Source of the DNA: Hofstenia miamia
Lineage: Eukaryota > Xenacoelomorpha > Acoela > Hofsteniidae
Assembly: GCA_900660155.1 (NCBI GenBank)
Contig: CABFPE010000194.1
Location: forward strand, 50,516 to 99,295
DNA: 48,780 bases
Direction of reading: 5' to 3'
Below are positions 10,596 to 21,545 of the stretch, in pieces. Each line of letters starts with the position of its first letter. The first letter of the stretch is position 1. The notes below the pieces were generated by a model, which saw only the letters and a program-made list of their open reading frames with translations, had not been told where the DNA came from and did not search any database. Position numbers and translations under genes: made by a program.

Positions 10596-11757
10596 TATAT
10601 ATAAATGAAAATAAACTTTTCTTGAATTTTAATGTGCATTGTTTTAGATGCTATTCGATCCAATATATTGATGAAGAACGCAGTAAAAAGTTCAATAGAA
10701 GAAGGCATCAGGAGCTTTTTAAAAACAACTATGCTATATTTAAGCGATCTTTGAAAAATATTAATTGATTATAATTTTTTTATTATTTTGTGTTTTCTAG
10801 TGAAAAATCGGATGATAATAAAACGCCAATGTGAACGAAAATAATTGCATTTTCGATTAAAATCTGCTGATAAAAGTCGATAGTGGGAACACACCTGAAC
10901 TTTTAATGTTTAAATTAATTGTGATTGATGAGTGTTTTGTTACCTATATTCTAGTGATAAATCTCTTATTTATAGTTAGCGATTTGCTAACTTTTATTGG
11001 TCAAATTACGCCTATTTTTCCCAAATATAGCACGCACAATGTTTGTTAACGTTTCACTAGCAGATTCCGTTTTGTTTTTCGTCCTTTGTTTTCATTTGCA
11101 TAATAGTACGTTTTAATTTTATATTAATATTTGCTAATAGTATGTTGGTTACATTATACGAAAATTTCAAATACGCAGCATTATTATTTAGCTGCAACTA
11201 ATGAGAAATCTGAAACTGTGTTTTAATGTAGAGTCCCTGATATTGAATCTAAACCCGAATCAGAGTCAACAACACAAATGGTTAGACTGCTGGAGTGGGA
11301 TGGTTCATCTGTTTTCTCAATGTGCATATTTCACATTGTTTCCATCGTCAAAACATCTAAAGAACTTTGAGAACACTGTCATTAGAAAAGTTAAGCAATT
11401 GCTCAAACTGGAAAATAAGAGTGAGGTTCATCAAATACCATCACTCTTTAAATAGTAGAATTTGTATACATTGAAATTATATTCACAGGCGCACTTGCCT
11501 ATTTAGAACAGAAATGCATATATGCAACACAAACTGTCTTTATAAAGACAAGATAAACTCCTTTTTCGTGGATCGAATACTTTGCTATCCACATCCAATC
11601 AAATTCACAAGCAATTGCGTGGATCTATACACAAATGATGCATATCCACAAGGAATTATCTATGAGTGAAAATTTAAAACAGCCGCAAATTATTAAGTTG
11701 TTTTGAACAATTTAAGAGAGAGAAAAAAAATTAGACATGCAGAGCGACGTTCATTAG

Positions 11758-13394
11758 TAAAGCTTTTTAAAGTTTCAAAATCTTTAGTAAATTCTCATAA
11801 TTTTTAATAATACAAGGTCCCTCATTGCCGCAATGTATTTTACGAAGTCATACTGTATTTAAAGATAGTGCTTTATTCACTGTAGACTTTGCTGAATTAT
11901 TTTAAAATTTCTTGAAAAGAATTGCAAATCAAAGGTTGAAGAGAAGAAAAATTGAGGTGTTCATCATTTTTATATACAATCAGTTAATGATGAAAATATT
12001 GAGTATCCAAGAATTGTTTGATATGTTGTTGCGTTTAATCAATTTGGGTTAGCGTTTAAATGATTTGACGTGTATCACCATTCTTACATTCTTTTTGAAT
12101 TCTTTCAGAAAGATAATTTAGAAGAACACTGCTCATTTACAGCAATGTTGCAGAGAAAACACAAATAGTTCATTCTCATCACATTGAACAAGCCAAAATC
12201 ATGCTAGAATTTAAATCTGAACTGGAACTTCTAAGTGCAATTTTGTTATCTTTGATTATTAAATCAAGAAAGTTCTTTTTGATGCTCTTTCTCTACATAT
12301 ATGTAAGGTCTTGTTAGATGAGAAAATCGACCCTTTTCACAAACTTATAATGTGATCTGATCCTACTCTACCCACCACCAGATCTGATCTAATCCGATTC
12401 CATATCTATGGTTTATGCAGAATTTTTACTATGGGGATCCTGAAATTTTTTATAGTAGTCTGAGTATTTACTTTATTTTTGTGGTGGAAAACGCATTTGA
12501 ATCAACAAACTAAATTTGTATTTTGCCTACTAGTTGTAGTTCTTGAAATCAATGCATAATGATAGCATCTGTTTTTCATTTGATTTTACACCTGAATGGA
12601 GACAAAAGGGAAATCTGTGCATCCCGACAGTGATCCCTTTGTCTACATCACTGTCTGTAACGTTATCTGCAAGATGAATTATGAGAATCAATAAATTAAA
12701 CAGAAACCTCATGTGTGAAATTTTTTATGAGCAAAAACTCCTGCAGTATGGTAATTTTTCAAAATTTAAAATTTGAAAAGTTTATTTTCAATAACAACAT
12801 TTATAGTTTCATCTTGAAGAAATTTCATTACTTAAATCCATGTAGGTCTCTGCATTTTGTCCTTTATAATTTGTGACAGGCATTGCGCGTGTAATATTAT
12901 AATTGTTTCCAAGTGTTCTTGATATGGGGCCTAGATTTCAAAACATGCCATCACAAGTTCAAGCCAATTGCTGTCTAAAAATTCAGAGATATGTCATACT
13001 AATTATTTTTATTTCTTCAGAATTAAGATTTTAGCATCCAATAGAAATTCTGTTATTCGGATACTTTTGCAATAGCGTGCAATGGACATATTGGGAAAAA
13101 CTCAAATGATTTAAATACAAGTATGCTTACTTGGGATTCTCTAAGGTAATAACTATCTGTAATAAATCAATAAATAAATAAACTTTTATTTCAAAATAAA
13201 TACACATCGATTTAAGATTTAAACACACTAAATGGCCTGTTTGGGAATATGTTAATTCCAGCTCATATAAATTTCACACATTGGTTGCTTTTGAGAATTT
13301 AGATATTTTTAAAAATCTACTTTTATAACTTGATGAAAGTGTCCATATTTCCTTAATGCTTGGGAAATATGGACATAGGTGTCTATATTGTACA
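11758..13394. other. AT-rich stretch, no gene seen
   Basis: No recognisable protein, RNA gene or repeat apart from a short GATC-rich patch near 12355-12410 (GATCTGATC, CAGATCTGATCTAATCCGAT) that resembles the R1 composition. Open frames are short and lack family features. Confidence 0.5.
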
Positions 13395-13980
13395 AATATC
13401 CTCTTTAGCCATAAATTTTTAAATATTGATGTTATGCTTTGAAATTATTTTTCGAACAATGTTTTTCAAAATATTTTAACTAAATTATAACATTATTGAA
13501 TAAATGAATTGAGAAAAGGTAATTAAATGTTTGCTACTGCGACCAGCCCAATAGACCCGCTTCTAAACAATTATTTATTCATTATCAATATATTTGTCAC
13601 ATAGAAATACATCAAATGACCTCTCGTTTCTGCTGCAAAGTTCATGTCACCAGTCACAACTGCAACTACAGCAGATCCACTTACACCAGTTATATCAGAT
13701 TTTATTAAACATTTTCTATTAAACTTATTGTCTCCAAGTCTGGTTGGATATTCATAGGAGAAACAGAGATAGAATCAGGTCCAAATTTTCAAGATCCAAT
13801 CCGATCAGGGTTCCAAACATCAAGATTCGGATCTGATCATACCAGAATTTTTAAGAATTAGTGATTTTTTTCCGAAAGGGATCAAAATATAATTATTGCA
13901 AAAATAAATAAACACGAATTTAACATATAGAATAAAGCATTTTTATATTGAGATTATTACAGAATGGTGATATTAGAATT
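13395..13980. repeat. R1 flank module, reversed, full length, 3' of the TRIM gene
   Basis: The most complete reversed R1. It includes GAGAAAAGGTAATTAAATGT, TGCTACTGCGACCAGCCCAA, CAGCAGATCCACTTACACC, TTTTATTAAAC and TCCGATCAGG blocks and ends at the TRIM stop codon. Confidence 0.7.
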
Positions 13981-15891
13981 TTAATGAATTTCTGAAAGTT
14001 TGAGTTTAAATATTTCGTTGCCTTGATTAAAAATCAACAATGAGTCATTGGCTACAGATATAAAATTTGGTACATCATTTATTTCATATTCTTTGTAGTT
14101 GTCATCTGATATCTCTTTAATCTTTCTCAGTTGTTTTCCGTTGGTAGCGTCAAATATTGTTAGAGAATAATCATCACATCCTGCAATCAAAACATTTTGA
14201 GTTAGAAATGCAACACCCCAGTATTTAATGTACTCTGACTTTCCAAACGACTGTAAAACTGCCTGAGCTTTAAATGAAAACAAATGAATTCCAATGGGAT
14301 TCCTGAATGCAATAGAATCTAAATTTTCATTTAGACTAATTTTCCATAGGTGTTTACATTTCTTTGGAAAATGTGCTTTCTCAAATGACTGAGATTTTAC
14401 ACTGTATTTAAAAAAAGTGAACAAGTTATTAGATAAGAATAAAACAAAATTTCTGCAAGGACTTGAACAAATCTGAGAAATATCGTTGACATCACAAAAT
14501 GAAATAGGAAATGGTTTTGATTGAGTTAACTCAACATCTACTTCTAATAGTTTAGAAGTTTCATCATAAAACTGGATCAATACTAGTAAGTTACCAGTGG
14601 GCAGCTGTGACAAGCAGTTCCTATAGAACAGAGATGAACTGGATCCAATGCTAAATTTTCTAGTGCTACCACTCCTTGATTTTTTAGTAATAAACCATTT
14701 GTTCTTTTCATGAATTACTGAATAAATCTCATCACGTTTATTATCATACAAAATATCAAGCAAATCTCCTACAATTTGATATCTTGCTAATAGTTGAGGT
14801 TTCCTATGCTTTTCATAATATAATGCATTCCTTTCCTTTATCAAAGATCTTTGGGTTTTTTCATTAATTTCTGCATTAAGTTCACCAATGTAGGAATGTA
14901 CTTGTTCTCTTATTTTAGTTTCATCATATGTATTTGAAATTAATTCCAATCTTTTAATTTCCACTTTTTGTAAATTAATTTCACTTTCCAAGAGATTGTT
15001 CATTTCAATATGAATTTCATTTACATCAAAAAATGACTTTTTTTCAAGATTACTCACAGTATGCTCTATAAAATGTGACAGATTCTTTTCGAATTCTTCA
15101 AATTTTATTACATTGCCTCTAACTTTACCCAGAAGTTTTGATTGCTCTTTGTCCATAGCTGCAGCTTGTTTCTCATAAGCTTCATTGGCCTGCTTAATAA
15201 CAAAGTCGCGTCTTTTGCATGCAAGGAAATCAATTTCCTTAAATTTCTCTTTAATCTCAAATTCAGTTTTCTTAGAGTACTCAAGGTATGATCTCATGGT
15301 TTCAGTCTTTGACTTTATAATTTCTAAATTCTTTGCAATGTCGACTGTCAGTATTTCTGCTTGCTGTTGAATTGTGCTTATATTATGGCCGTCATGAAAA
15401 ACCAGTGCACAACTTACACAAAGCAATTTCTTACAATTGGCATCATTGCAATAATATTCCAATTTCTTAGTGTGCTCTTTACAGTAAGGAATAGCTTTTG
15501 AACTCAAGGAGTATACAGTATGGCTTTCTGTTCTTTTTCGTTTTTCATGCTTAAGGCGACAGCTCATGCAAAGAACTTTCCTGCAATCTTTGCATAAATG
15601 AACTTCGATTGGTTCAATATCGTCTTCACATACATCGCAATAATTATAAGGTTTTTCAGCTTTACTTTCAAAAGACTTAAGTAACCCAACAAACTCTGCT
15701 ATGCGAAAGTCATCTTTTATTGATTTCACTTCTGCTGTTTTTTGACGTACTGGACAATTAATAGTTTGTTGGTTTTTGGAATATTGGTTAATGCATTGCT
15801 TGCAGAAAGTATGAAGACAACTTAAAGTAACAGGATCTTTATAAATATCCAAGCACACAGAGCATGTTAACAGTTCCAGATAATTTGCCAT
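13981..15891 (-). CDS. TRIM-like RING / two B-box / coiled-coil protein, propeller-like C-terminus
   Basis: Single uninterrupted frame of 636 aa, the longest in the window. Residues 10-49 form a C3HC4-type RING (C10, C13, C25, H27, C30, C33, C46), but the final ligand at position 49 is Arg (CPVRQ), where two other copies have Cys. Residues 85-124 are a B-box-like finger (CDVC, CKDC, CMSC, H124). Residues 137-169 are B-box 2 (CKEH, CVSC, H166, H169). A charged helical region, probably coiled coil, spans about 175-345. The remainder has weak repeated blades such as LIAGCDDYSLTIFDATNGKQ, similar to WD40/NHL propellers. By family knowledge it would be a cytosolic E3 ubiquitin ligase. With the RING ligand missing, catalysis is uncertain and it could act as a scaffold. 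No introns are seen. The start is the first Met, shared with the other two N-terminal copies. Its leader lacks the dyads seen at other copies. Confidence 0.9.
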   Translation of the reverse strand: MANYLELLTCSVCLDIYKDPVTLSCLHTFCKQCINQYSKNQQTINCPVRQKTAEVKSIKDDFRIAEFVGLLKSFESKAEKPYNYCDVCEDDIEPIEVHLCKDCRKVLCMSCRLKHEKRKRTESHTVYSLSSKAIPYCKEHTKKLEYYCNDANCKKLLCVSCALVFHDGHNISTIQQQAEILTVDIAKNLEIIKSKTETMRSYLEYSKKTEFEIKEKFKEIDFLACKRRDFVIKQANEAYEKQAAAMDKEQSKLLGKVRGNVIKFEEFEKNLSHFIEHTVSNLEKKSFFDVNEIHIEMNNLLESEINLQKVEIKRLELISNTYDETKIREQVHSYIGELNAEINEKTQRSLIKERNALYYEKHRKPQLLARYQIVGDLLDILYDNKRDEIYSVIHEKNKWFITKKSRSGSTRKFSIGSSSSLFYRNCLSQLPTGNLLVLIQFYDETSKLLEVDVELTQSKPFPISFCDVNDISQICSSPCRNFVLFLSNNLFTFFKYSVKSQSFEKAHFPKKCKHLWKISLNENLDSIAFRNPIGIHLFSFKAQAVLQSFGKSEYIKYWGVAFLTQNVLIAGCDDYSLTIFDATNGKQLRKIKEISDDNYKEYEINDVPNFISVANDSLLIFNQGNEIFKLKLSEIH

Positions 15892-16420
15892 TCTGTCAGA
15901 TTGTATTGCAAATTAAATTTCCTTGCTGATAGAATACAACGCATTCAGCACTGTTGCCTTGGTAATTTTGCATTATGTGACAAAACATCTGTCATTTTTA
16001 AATACATCCCCCACCAGGCCTTTAGCACAGTGTATTATTGTTAATGATTATTGTTGGCTTAATGGCGAGTGAGGATTTACTAATTTAATGGACTGCTAGA
16101 TGTTTCCTCTTTGTTTAACTAAATATTAATCATCATTGTTTAGGTGACGAAGCCATGCAGTGAGAACAACTACTGGAAATATTGTTGTATAATACGTAAA
16201 CACTGTTTAGGGTACAACAGTTCCTCTGATATTCATTAATGATTTGACTCTTATATCTTGAAAAACAACGTGGCTACGCAATATTCAAAACTTAAACTGT
16301 ATAGTGGATAGCCCTGGATAGGAACGTATTCTACAATTAAAAATTACATCACCTGTGGTATGTAAATATGCTTAGTAAAATTTGATAGTCTTGCAAATCA
16401 ATTGAAAAAGTATATATATA
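15892..16420. other. TRIM leader or promoter region with replaced segment
   Basis: Bases near the ATG and 16162-16420 match the leader of the gene at 46248-47939. About 180 bases (15985-16162) do not match. The proximal dyad position is therefore lost, and the distal one is degraded to AGGGTACAACAGTTCC. Confidence 0.55.
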
Positions 16421-16742
16421 GTTGGCTGCAAAAAAAATGAGACTAGAAAAAAGGCATATTACTTTTGAACTACTGAACGTAACAACTCAAGAAAGGTAAG
16501 AATTTAAAGATACATTAAAGGACTATAAGTAAAAAGCATCAAAGTCTAATTTGTTTTCCTCCTGTAGAAATAACTTTATTCAAACGAACTGAAACTGATT
16601 TCATTAAATTGGACTTCATTTCAGATGTCAAAATGTGTTGACTTTCTTGGATTTTTTCTTTTAAATCGGATATATTTTTCGGATTTTTCTTCTCAACGTC
16701 ATTTTTCAATATCTGCCACACGTTTTCGATTGGACGATTGGA
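16421..16742 (-). mobile_element. Tc1/mariner-type transposon, 3' part, cut by the gap
   Basis: The minus-strand frame from 16742 to 16539 encodes the C-terminal end of a Tc1/mariner transposase: PIENVW (carrying the expected third acidic residue of the DDE/D triad), then ILKNDVEKK, and a basic tail ending GGKQIRL. Outside it, 16421 starts GTTGGCTGCAAAAAAAATGA directly after a TATATATATA run, as expected of an element inserted at TA. The paralogous site at 3575-3610 lacks the element, which fixes the end at this TA. The 5' portion lies in the gap. The identical insertion begins at 48467, so it predates that duplication. Confidence 0.8.
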
Positions 16743-17742
16743 NNNNNNNNNNNNNNNNNNNNNNNNNNNNNNNNNNNNNNNNNNNNNNNNNNNNNNNNNN
16801 NNNNNNNNNNNNNNNNNNNNNNNNNNNNNNNNNNNNNNNNNNNNNNNNNNNNNNNNNNNNNNNNNNNNNNNNNNNNNNNNNNNNNNNNNNNNNNNNNNNN
16901 NNNNNNNNNNNNNNNNNNNNNNNNNNNNNNNNNNNNNNNNNNNNNNNNNNNNNNNNNNNNNNNNNNNNNNNNNNNNNNNNNNNNNNNNNNNNNNNNNNNN
17001 NNNNNNNNNNNNNNNNNNNNNNNNNNNNNNNNNNNNNNNNNNNNNNNNNNNNNNNNNNNNNNNNNNNNNNNNNNNNNNNNNNNNNNNNNNNNNNNNNNNN
17101 NNNNNNNNNNNNNNNNNNNNNNNNNNNNNNNNNNNNNNNNNNNNNNNNNNNNNNNNNNNNNNNNNNNNNNNNNNNNNNNNNNNNNNNNNNNNNNNNNNNN
17201 NNNNNNNNNNNNNNNNNNNNNNNNNNNNNNNNNNNNNNNNNNNNNNNNNNNNNNNNNNNNNNNNNNNNNNNNNNNNNNNNNNNNNNNNNNNNNNNNNNNN
17301 NNNNNNNNNNNNNNNNNNNNNNNNNNNNNNNNNNNNNNNNNNNNNNNNNNNNNNNNNNNNNNNNNNNNNNNNNNNNNNNNNNNNNNNNNNNNNNNNNNNN
17401 NNNNNNNNNNNNNNNNNNNNNNNNNNNNNNNNNNNNNNNNNNNNNNNNNNNNNNNNNNNNNNNNNNNNNNNNNNNNNNNNNNNNNNNNNNNNNNNNNNNN
17501 NNNNNNNNNNNNNNNNNNNNNNNNNNNNNNNNNNNNNNNNNNNNNNNNNNNNNNNNNNNNNNNNNNNNNNNNNNNNNNNNNNNNNNNNNNNNNNNNNNNN
17601 NNNNNNNNNNNNNNNNNNNNNNNNNNNNNNNNNNNNNNNNNNNNNNNNNNNNNNNNNNNNNNNNNNNNNNNNNNNNNNNNNNNNNNNNNNNNNNNNNNNN
17701 NNNNNNNNNNNNNNNNNNNNNNNNNNNNNNNNNNNNNNNNNN
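16743..17742. other. assembly gap, exactly 1000 N
   Basis: The round length indicates a placeholder of unknown true size. It separates the Tc1-like element from a TRIM copy truncated at the gap edge. Confidence 0.95.
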
Positions 17743-19010
17743 AAATTTTGGAGAAATTTAGGGAAATTGATGTGCTTGCCCTCAAAAGGCGCGACTTTAT
17801 CATTAAGCAGGCCAATGAAGCTTATGAGAAACAAGCTGCAGCTATGAACAAAGAGCAATCAAAACTTCTCTGTAAAGTTAGAGAATGTAGTCAATTTGGA
17901 GAAAGTTGAAAAGAATTTGTCAAATTTTATAGAACATACTGTGAATAATCTTGAAAAAAGTCATTTTTTGATGTCAAGGAAATTCATGATGAAGTGAAAA
18001 ATCTTTTAGAAACTAAAATTCGTTTACAAATAGTAAAAATTAAAACATTGGAATTAACTTCAAATTCATGTGATGAAATGAAAATGAAAGAGCAATTACA
18101 TTCCTACATTGGAGAACTTAATGCAGAAATTAATAAAGAAAGCAAAACAATTTTGATTAAAGAAAAAAATGAATTCTATTATGAAAAGTGTATGAATCCT
18201 CAATTATTAGCAAGATAACCTTGTGGAAGGGGATTGTGTGATATTCTGTATGATAATAAACGTGATGAGATTTATTCAATAATTCAAGAAATTGGAAAAT
18301 TCTTTATTACTAAATCTTCAAAAAATGGTAGAACTAGAAAGTTTAGCATTGGATCCAACCCAACTTTGTTCTTTCGCAACTGCTTATCACAGCTACCAAA
18401 TGGTAACTTACTAATATTGATTCCTTCCGATTTTTCTAAACTATTAGAAGTAGATGATGAGTTAACAGAATCAAAACCATTTCCCATTTCATTTTGTGAT
18501 TTCAACAAAATTTCACGCATTTGTTCAAGTCCATGTAGGAATTTTGTTTTATTTGCATCTTGTAAATCTTATGAATTATCGAGTTTTTTTAAATACTGCA
18601 TAAAATCACGATCATGTGAAAAAGCAAATTTACCACGAAAATATGGCAGATTTGACTCAATCAGTTTAAGTCAAAATTCAGATTATGTCGCATTTAGTAA
18701 TTTTGCTGAAATTTATTTGTTTTCATTTAAAGCTCAATCAATTCTGCGTTCGTTTGGTAATTCAGAGAACACTAAATACTTTGGTGTTGCATTTCTAAAT
18801 CAAATTGTTCTGATCGCGGGATGTGATGATAATTCTCTAACAATATTTGACGTAACCAATGGAAAACAACTGATTAAAATTAAGAAGATATCCGATGACA
18901 GTTACAAAGAATATGAAATAAAGGAATTCCCTTCTCTAATATCAGCAGCCAAAGACTCATTGTTGATTTGTAAGCAAGGCAATGAAATTTTGAAACTCAA
19001 ACTTTTATAA
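17743..19010 (+). pseudogene. TRIM-like pseudogene, N-terminus in gap (copy F)
   Basis: The sequence enters in the coiled coil (REIDVLALKRRDFIIKQANE). It frameshifts near 17885 after KLLCKVRE, continues from about 17994, has an in-frame stop near 18218 just after QLLAR, and then stays open for 258 codons (18234-19010) through the entire propeller-like region to LKLKLL. The inverted partner at 38985-40364 shares the early frameshift but reads through the QLLAR position. That partner has lost about 500 bases of the C-terminal part which this copy keeps. RING and B-boxes would lie in the gap. Confidence 0.85.
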
Positions 19011-19400
19011 ATTCATTGAAAAATGAAAACTAGAATTAAGTAAATATATTTTTTAATATCACTTAAAAAATTTGTATTTATACAGTTTTGCCAATTAAGT
19101 TGTTGAAATGTTCCAAATGTTTGTAGAACGGATTCTCAAAACACGGCAATATCTTAAATTAATGAAACTTTAATAAAACGCTTCATTAAACAGTCAGAAT
19201 GGTTAGGCCAGTTAAGGATAAATTAACGATTTAAAGATTTTATGATTCTCAAATTTTTACAAGTCAGAGTTCTTCGAAAAATATTATTTGCACTTCTTCC
19301 GAAATTTTCTAATACGAGTATGATATTTACTTAAAGTCTACTGGATAAAATTACAGTAATATTCTTCAAGAAATCATCTGATTACATCAATTGATAAGAC
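17743..19400 (+). repeat. left arm of a second inverted repeat
   Basis: Reverse complement of about 38570-39755. It covers TRIM copy F and then the unique tail (AAAATTTGTATTTATAC, CGGCAATATCTTAAATTAAT, GGTTAGGCCAGTTAAGGATAA) up to the first satellite unit. The two arms bracket the mobile-element-rich interior. Confidence 0.8.
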
Positions 19401-20066
19401 ACTTCATTGTAATTTCTCTGCTATCTGTTGGGGATAATCTCAGACCAGTGTTGCAAGTGACCTGAACTTGGGATACATCTTTTAAATTATGCTTAGAACT
19501 AGGCAAAACGTACTTGCTCAATGACTATTGGACAAAATTACAATAATATTTTGACAAAAATATTTTTTAAGAAATCACCAAAATGACATCAATTAAGAAG
19601 ACCCACTTTATTGTAATTTCTCTGCAATCTCTTAGGAGCCACAAATTCCTCTAAAAAGTGAAAATAAAACTACTAAGGTTTTTTAGATTATTAGTTTATC
19701 CCAGACCAGGATTGCATATGTCCTGCGCTGGGCTTTGTATAAATTTTTTAAATTATGTTTAGACGTAGCCAAAATGAGTATGATACTTGCTCAATGACTA
19801 TTGGACAAAATTACAATAATATTTTGACAAAAATATTTTTTAGGAAATCACCAAATGACATCAATTAAGAAGACCCACTTTATTATAATTTCTCTGCTAT
19901 CTGTTGGGGATAATCTCAGACCAGGGTTCCAAGTCGCCTGGGCTTGGGATACAACTTTTAAATTATGTTTAAAAGTAGGCAATACGAGTGTGATAATTGC
20001 TCAATGACTACTGGACAAAATTTTAATAATGTTTTGTCAAGAAATATTTTTCAAGAAATCACCTTG
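19314..20066. repeat. satellite-like tandem array, about four units of 190-265 bp
   Basis: Units start near 19314, 19503, 19770 and 19981. Each carries ACGAGT/ACTTGCTCAATGACTA-TGGACAAAATTACAATAATAT, AAGAAATCACC-AATGACATCAATTAAGAAGACCCACTT, TTGTAATTTCTCTGC and a GGGGATAATCTCAGACCAGG block. The second unit is longer by about 75 bases. About 1.5 units occur in reverse at 38352-38650. No coding potential is seen. Confidence 0.75.
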
Positions 20067-20990
20067 GTTTAGGGACGGCGCTCTTATTTGTTTAAATCAT
20101 TCTCAGTTTGGTGTCTTTCAAGAGTTTCTAGATCTTCTGTGGTGTAATATCCATCCTCGTTAATTAGGTTAACAATGGCTTTGCAGTCTTGTTTGAAGTG
20201 GCCCTTTTCTCCGAATTTTCGGTATTTAACCAATGAGAAGTCTGTAGGCTTCTCTTCTATTTCTTTGGAAATTTCGTCTTTTTTAAAAATTGTGTGGCGT
20301 GGTTGTGGTTGAGGAATCCCATGTTGTCAGTATATTCTCTCATTGTTTTCAATCGTGAGCTGAATGTTGACAGCTTTTTTTATGAGTGTATTTATGTCAT
20401 CATCAATATCACATTTGCTTTCAAACCTTGCATTCATGGAAGAAGGGAGATCAGCGTGTACATAAGAGTATAAATCTTGTGGGTAGTAATGCTCTTCTTC
20501 CTGTCATAGTCATAGTAGGCGCTTCACTTTATGGATGCAATTGATTACATCTTCGTCTTTTTCAAGGTTGCATATGTAGAGTTGCATTCAGTACTGCTTT
20601 CGCGTACATTGTTTATCGAATTGTTCATTCATAGCTCTTTATGGTAGTCATTTTTGATGGTGGCATCTAAGTTAAGGTATACTTGTAAAGCTCTATCTTT
20701 GAGAAAGAGAGGCATTTGTGTAGTTCCATTCTGTTTAGTTCTGTACTGTTGGACTAGGTAAATTTTTAAAAGAACTATCCACTCACAAAAGGTTTGTCCT
20801 TTTATGTCAAATTTTCCAATTAAACACTGAGGCATTTTTTGTAATTTTAGATCTGTTTTTAGAGGTTGGTTTGGTAACATAGACACTCTCTTTTTAGATT
20901 TTGTATCAAAGATATCATGAGGGCTTTCTGCAAGAGGTGATGCCATGGGTGGCGAAATTGGCCTAAAGCCAATCATTTTATGCGGTCACT
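20067..20990 (-). pseudogene. LTR-type retrotransposon gag relic
   Basis: The minus-strand frame 20976-20629 contains a capsid-like stretch: FDIKGQTFCEWIVLLKIYL, then FLKDRALQVYLNL and YHKEL, with the usual gag spacing of W, YL, L-D-A and Y. Downstream, in several frames with stops, come NEQFDKQC, EEHYYPQDLYSYV and a degenerate zinc knuckle (KFGEKGHFKQDC, in which the first two Cys are replaced). It ends at about 20067 against the satellite, and no protease, polymerase or LTR is found. It is old, broken and truncated at both sides. Assignment rests on gag-like spacing plus the knuckle. Confidence 0.6.
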
Positions 20991-21485
20991 TCTGCGAAGA
21001 ATGGTTGTGTGGCTATTACAATGGTGAGTCCACTGATCGTTATTTCACTTGCGATGACTGTAGCTCATAATCTGCTATTGATAGACCTACTTGTAGTTTT
21101 TATGGTCTTCTTTCACATCTAGACTCGAGTTCTGTGTGTGTTTATCCATTTTTGTCAAATAGAATGAGCAGAATTTTTTAAAACAAATGAATTTTCTTGT
21201 TTTGATACACAGCTAGAAAATCTGCTGATCAGGTGTCGGTTTGTGACACTTTTTTTAGATTTTAGTGTCTGTTAAATGTTACCCCAAATTGACAGCATGG
21301 CAATTAAATGGTTCTAATTCCATCGCATGTTATTTTAGATTGATTTCATGTGATTCGCTGCTTTGTACTTGTTGACAACGCAAAAATTGCAGCTTACAGG
21401 AGATTTAAGAAATTAAAGTGAAAATCATCGATTCATAGAGATGAAAATAAACAAGTGTTAAACGTTAACCTCTTCTAGGGTATAA
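20991..21485 (+). mobile_element. 3' fragment of an unidentified element ending in (TA)n, copy 1
   Basis: About 495 bases match 36691-37187 (offset 15700) with few differences, from TCTG-GAAGAATGG to GGTATAAATATA. Both copies then run into a long TA tract. The left end is abrupt against the gag relic, as in 5' truncation of a retroelement. The first 75 bases encode the end of a cysteine-rich ORF (stop at about 21070); the rest looks like 3'UTR. The family is not recognised. Confidence 0.6.
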
Positions 21486-21496
21486 ATATATATATT

Positions 21497-21543
<47 letters not shown>
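21486..21543. repeat. (TA)n microsatellite between two elements
   Basis: A TA run of about 55 bases, with the 3' fragment 20991-21485 on the left and the 3' end of a minus-strand LINE on the right. Confidence 0.9.

Positions 21544-21545
<2 letters not shown>

Larger units (their letters stand above)
8425..11757 (-). repeat. right arm of the large inverted repeat
   Basis: Reverse complement of 2245-5745. It contains, in mirrored order, a TRIM scrap, R1, TRIM copy B', its leader with one dyad, an arm-specific insertion at 10254-10595, and the AT-rich tail up to about 11757, where pairing stops. Confidence 0.8.

Noticed and set aside
11201..11455. 84-codon frame near the end of the right arm
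   Set aside because: Not preserved in the mirrored left arm and without family motif.
15185..15370. Antisense frames within TRIM coding sequence (also 47233-47445 and 39615-39974)
   Set aside because: Shadows opposite the conserved coiled coil and B-box; no independent features.
16539..17858. Long open frames across the first gap
   Set aside because: They are open only because 1000 N contain no stops. Only the transposase tail (16539-16742) and the coiled-coil piece right of the gap are real sequence.
19314..20066. Possible CRISPR-like regular repeats
   Set aside because: Units are long, diverged, lack unique spacers and lie in an animal genome; satellite DNA is the simpler reading.
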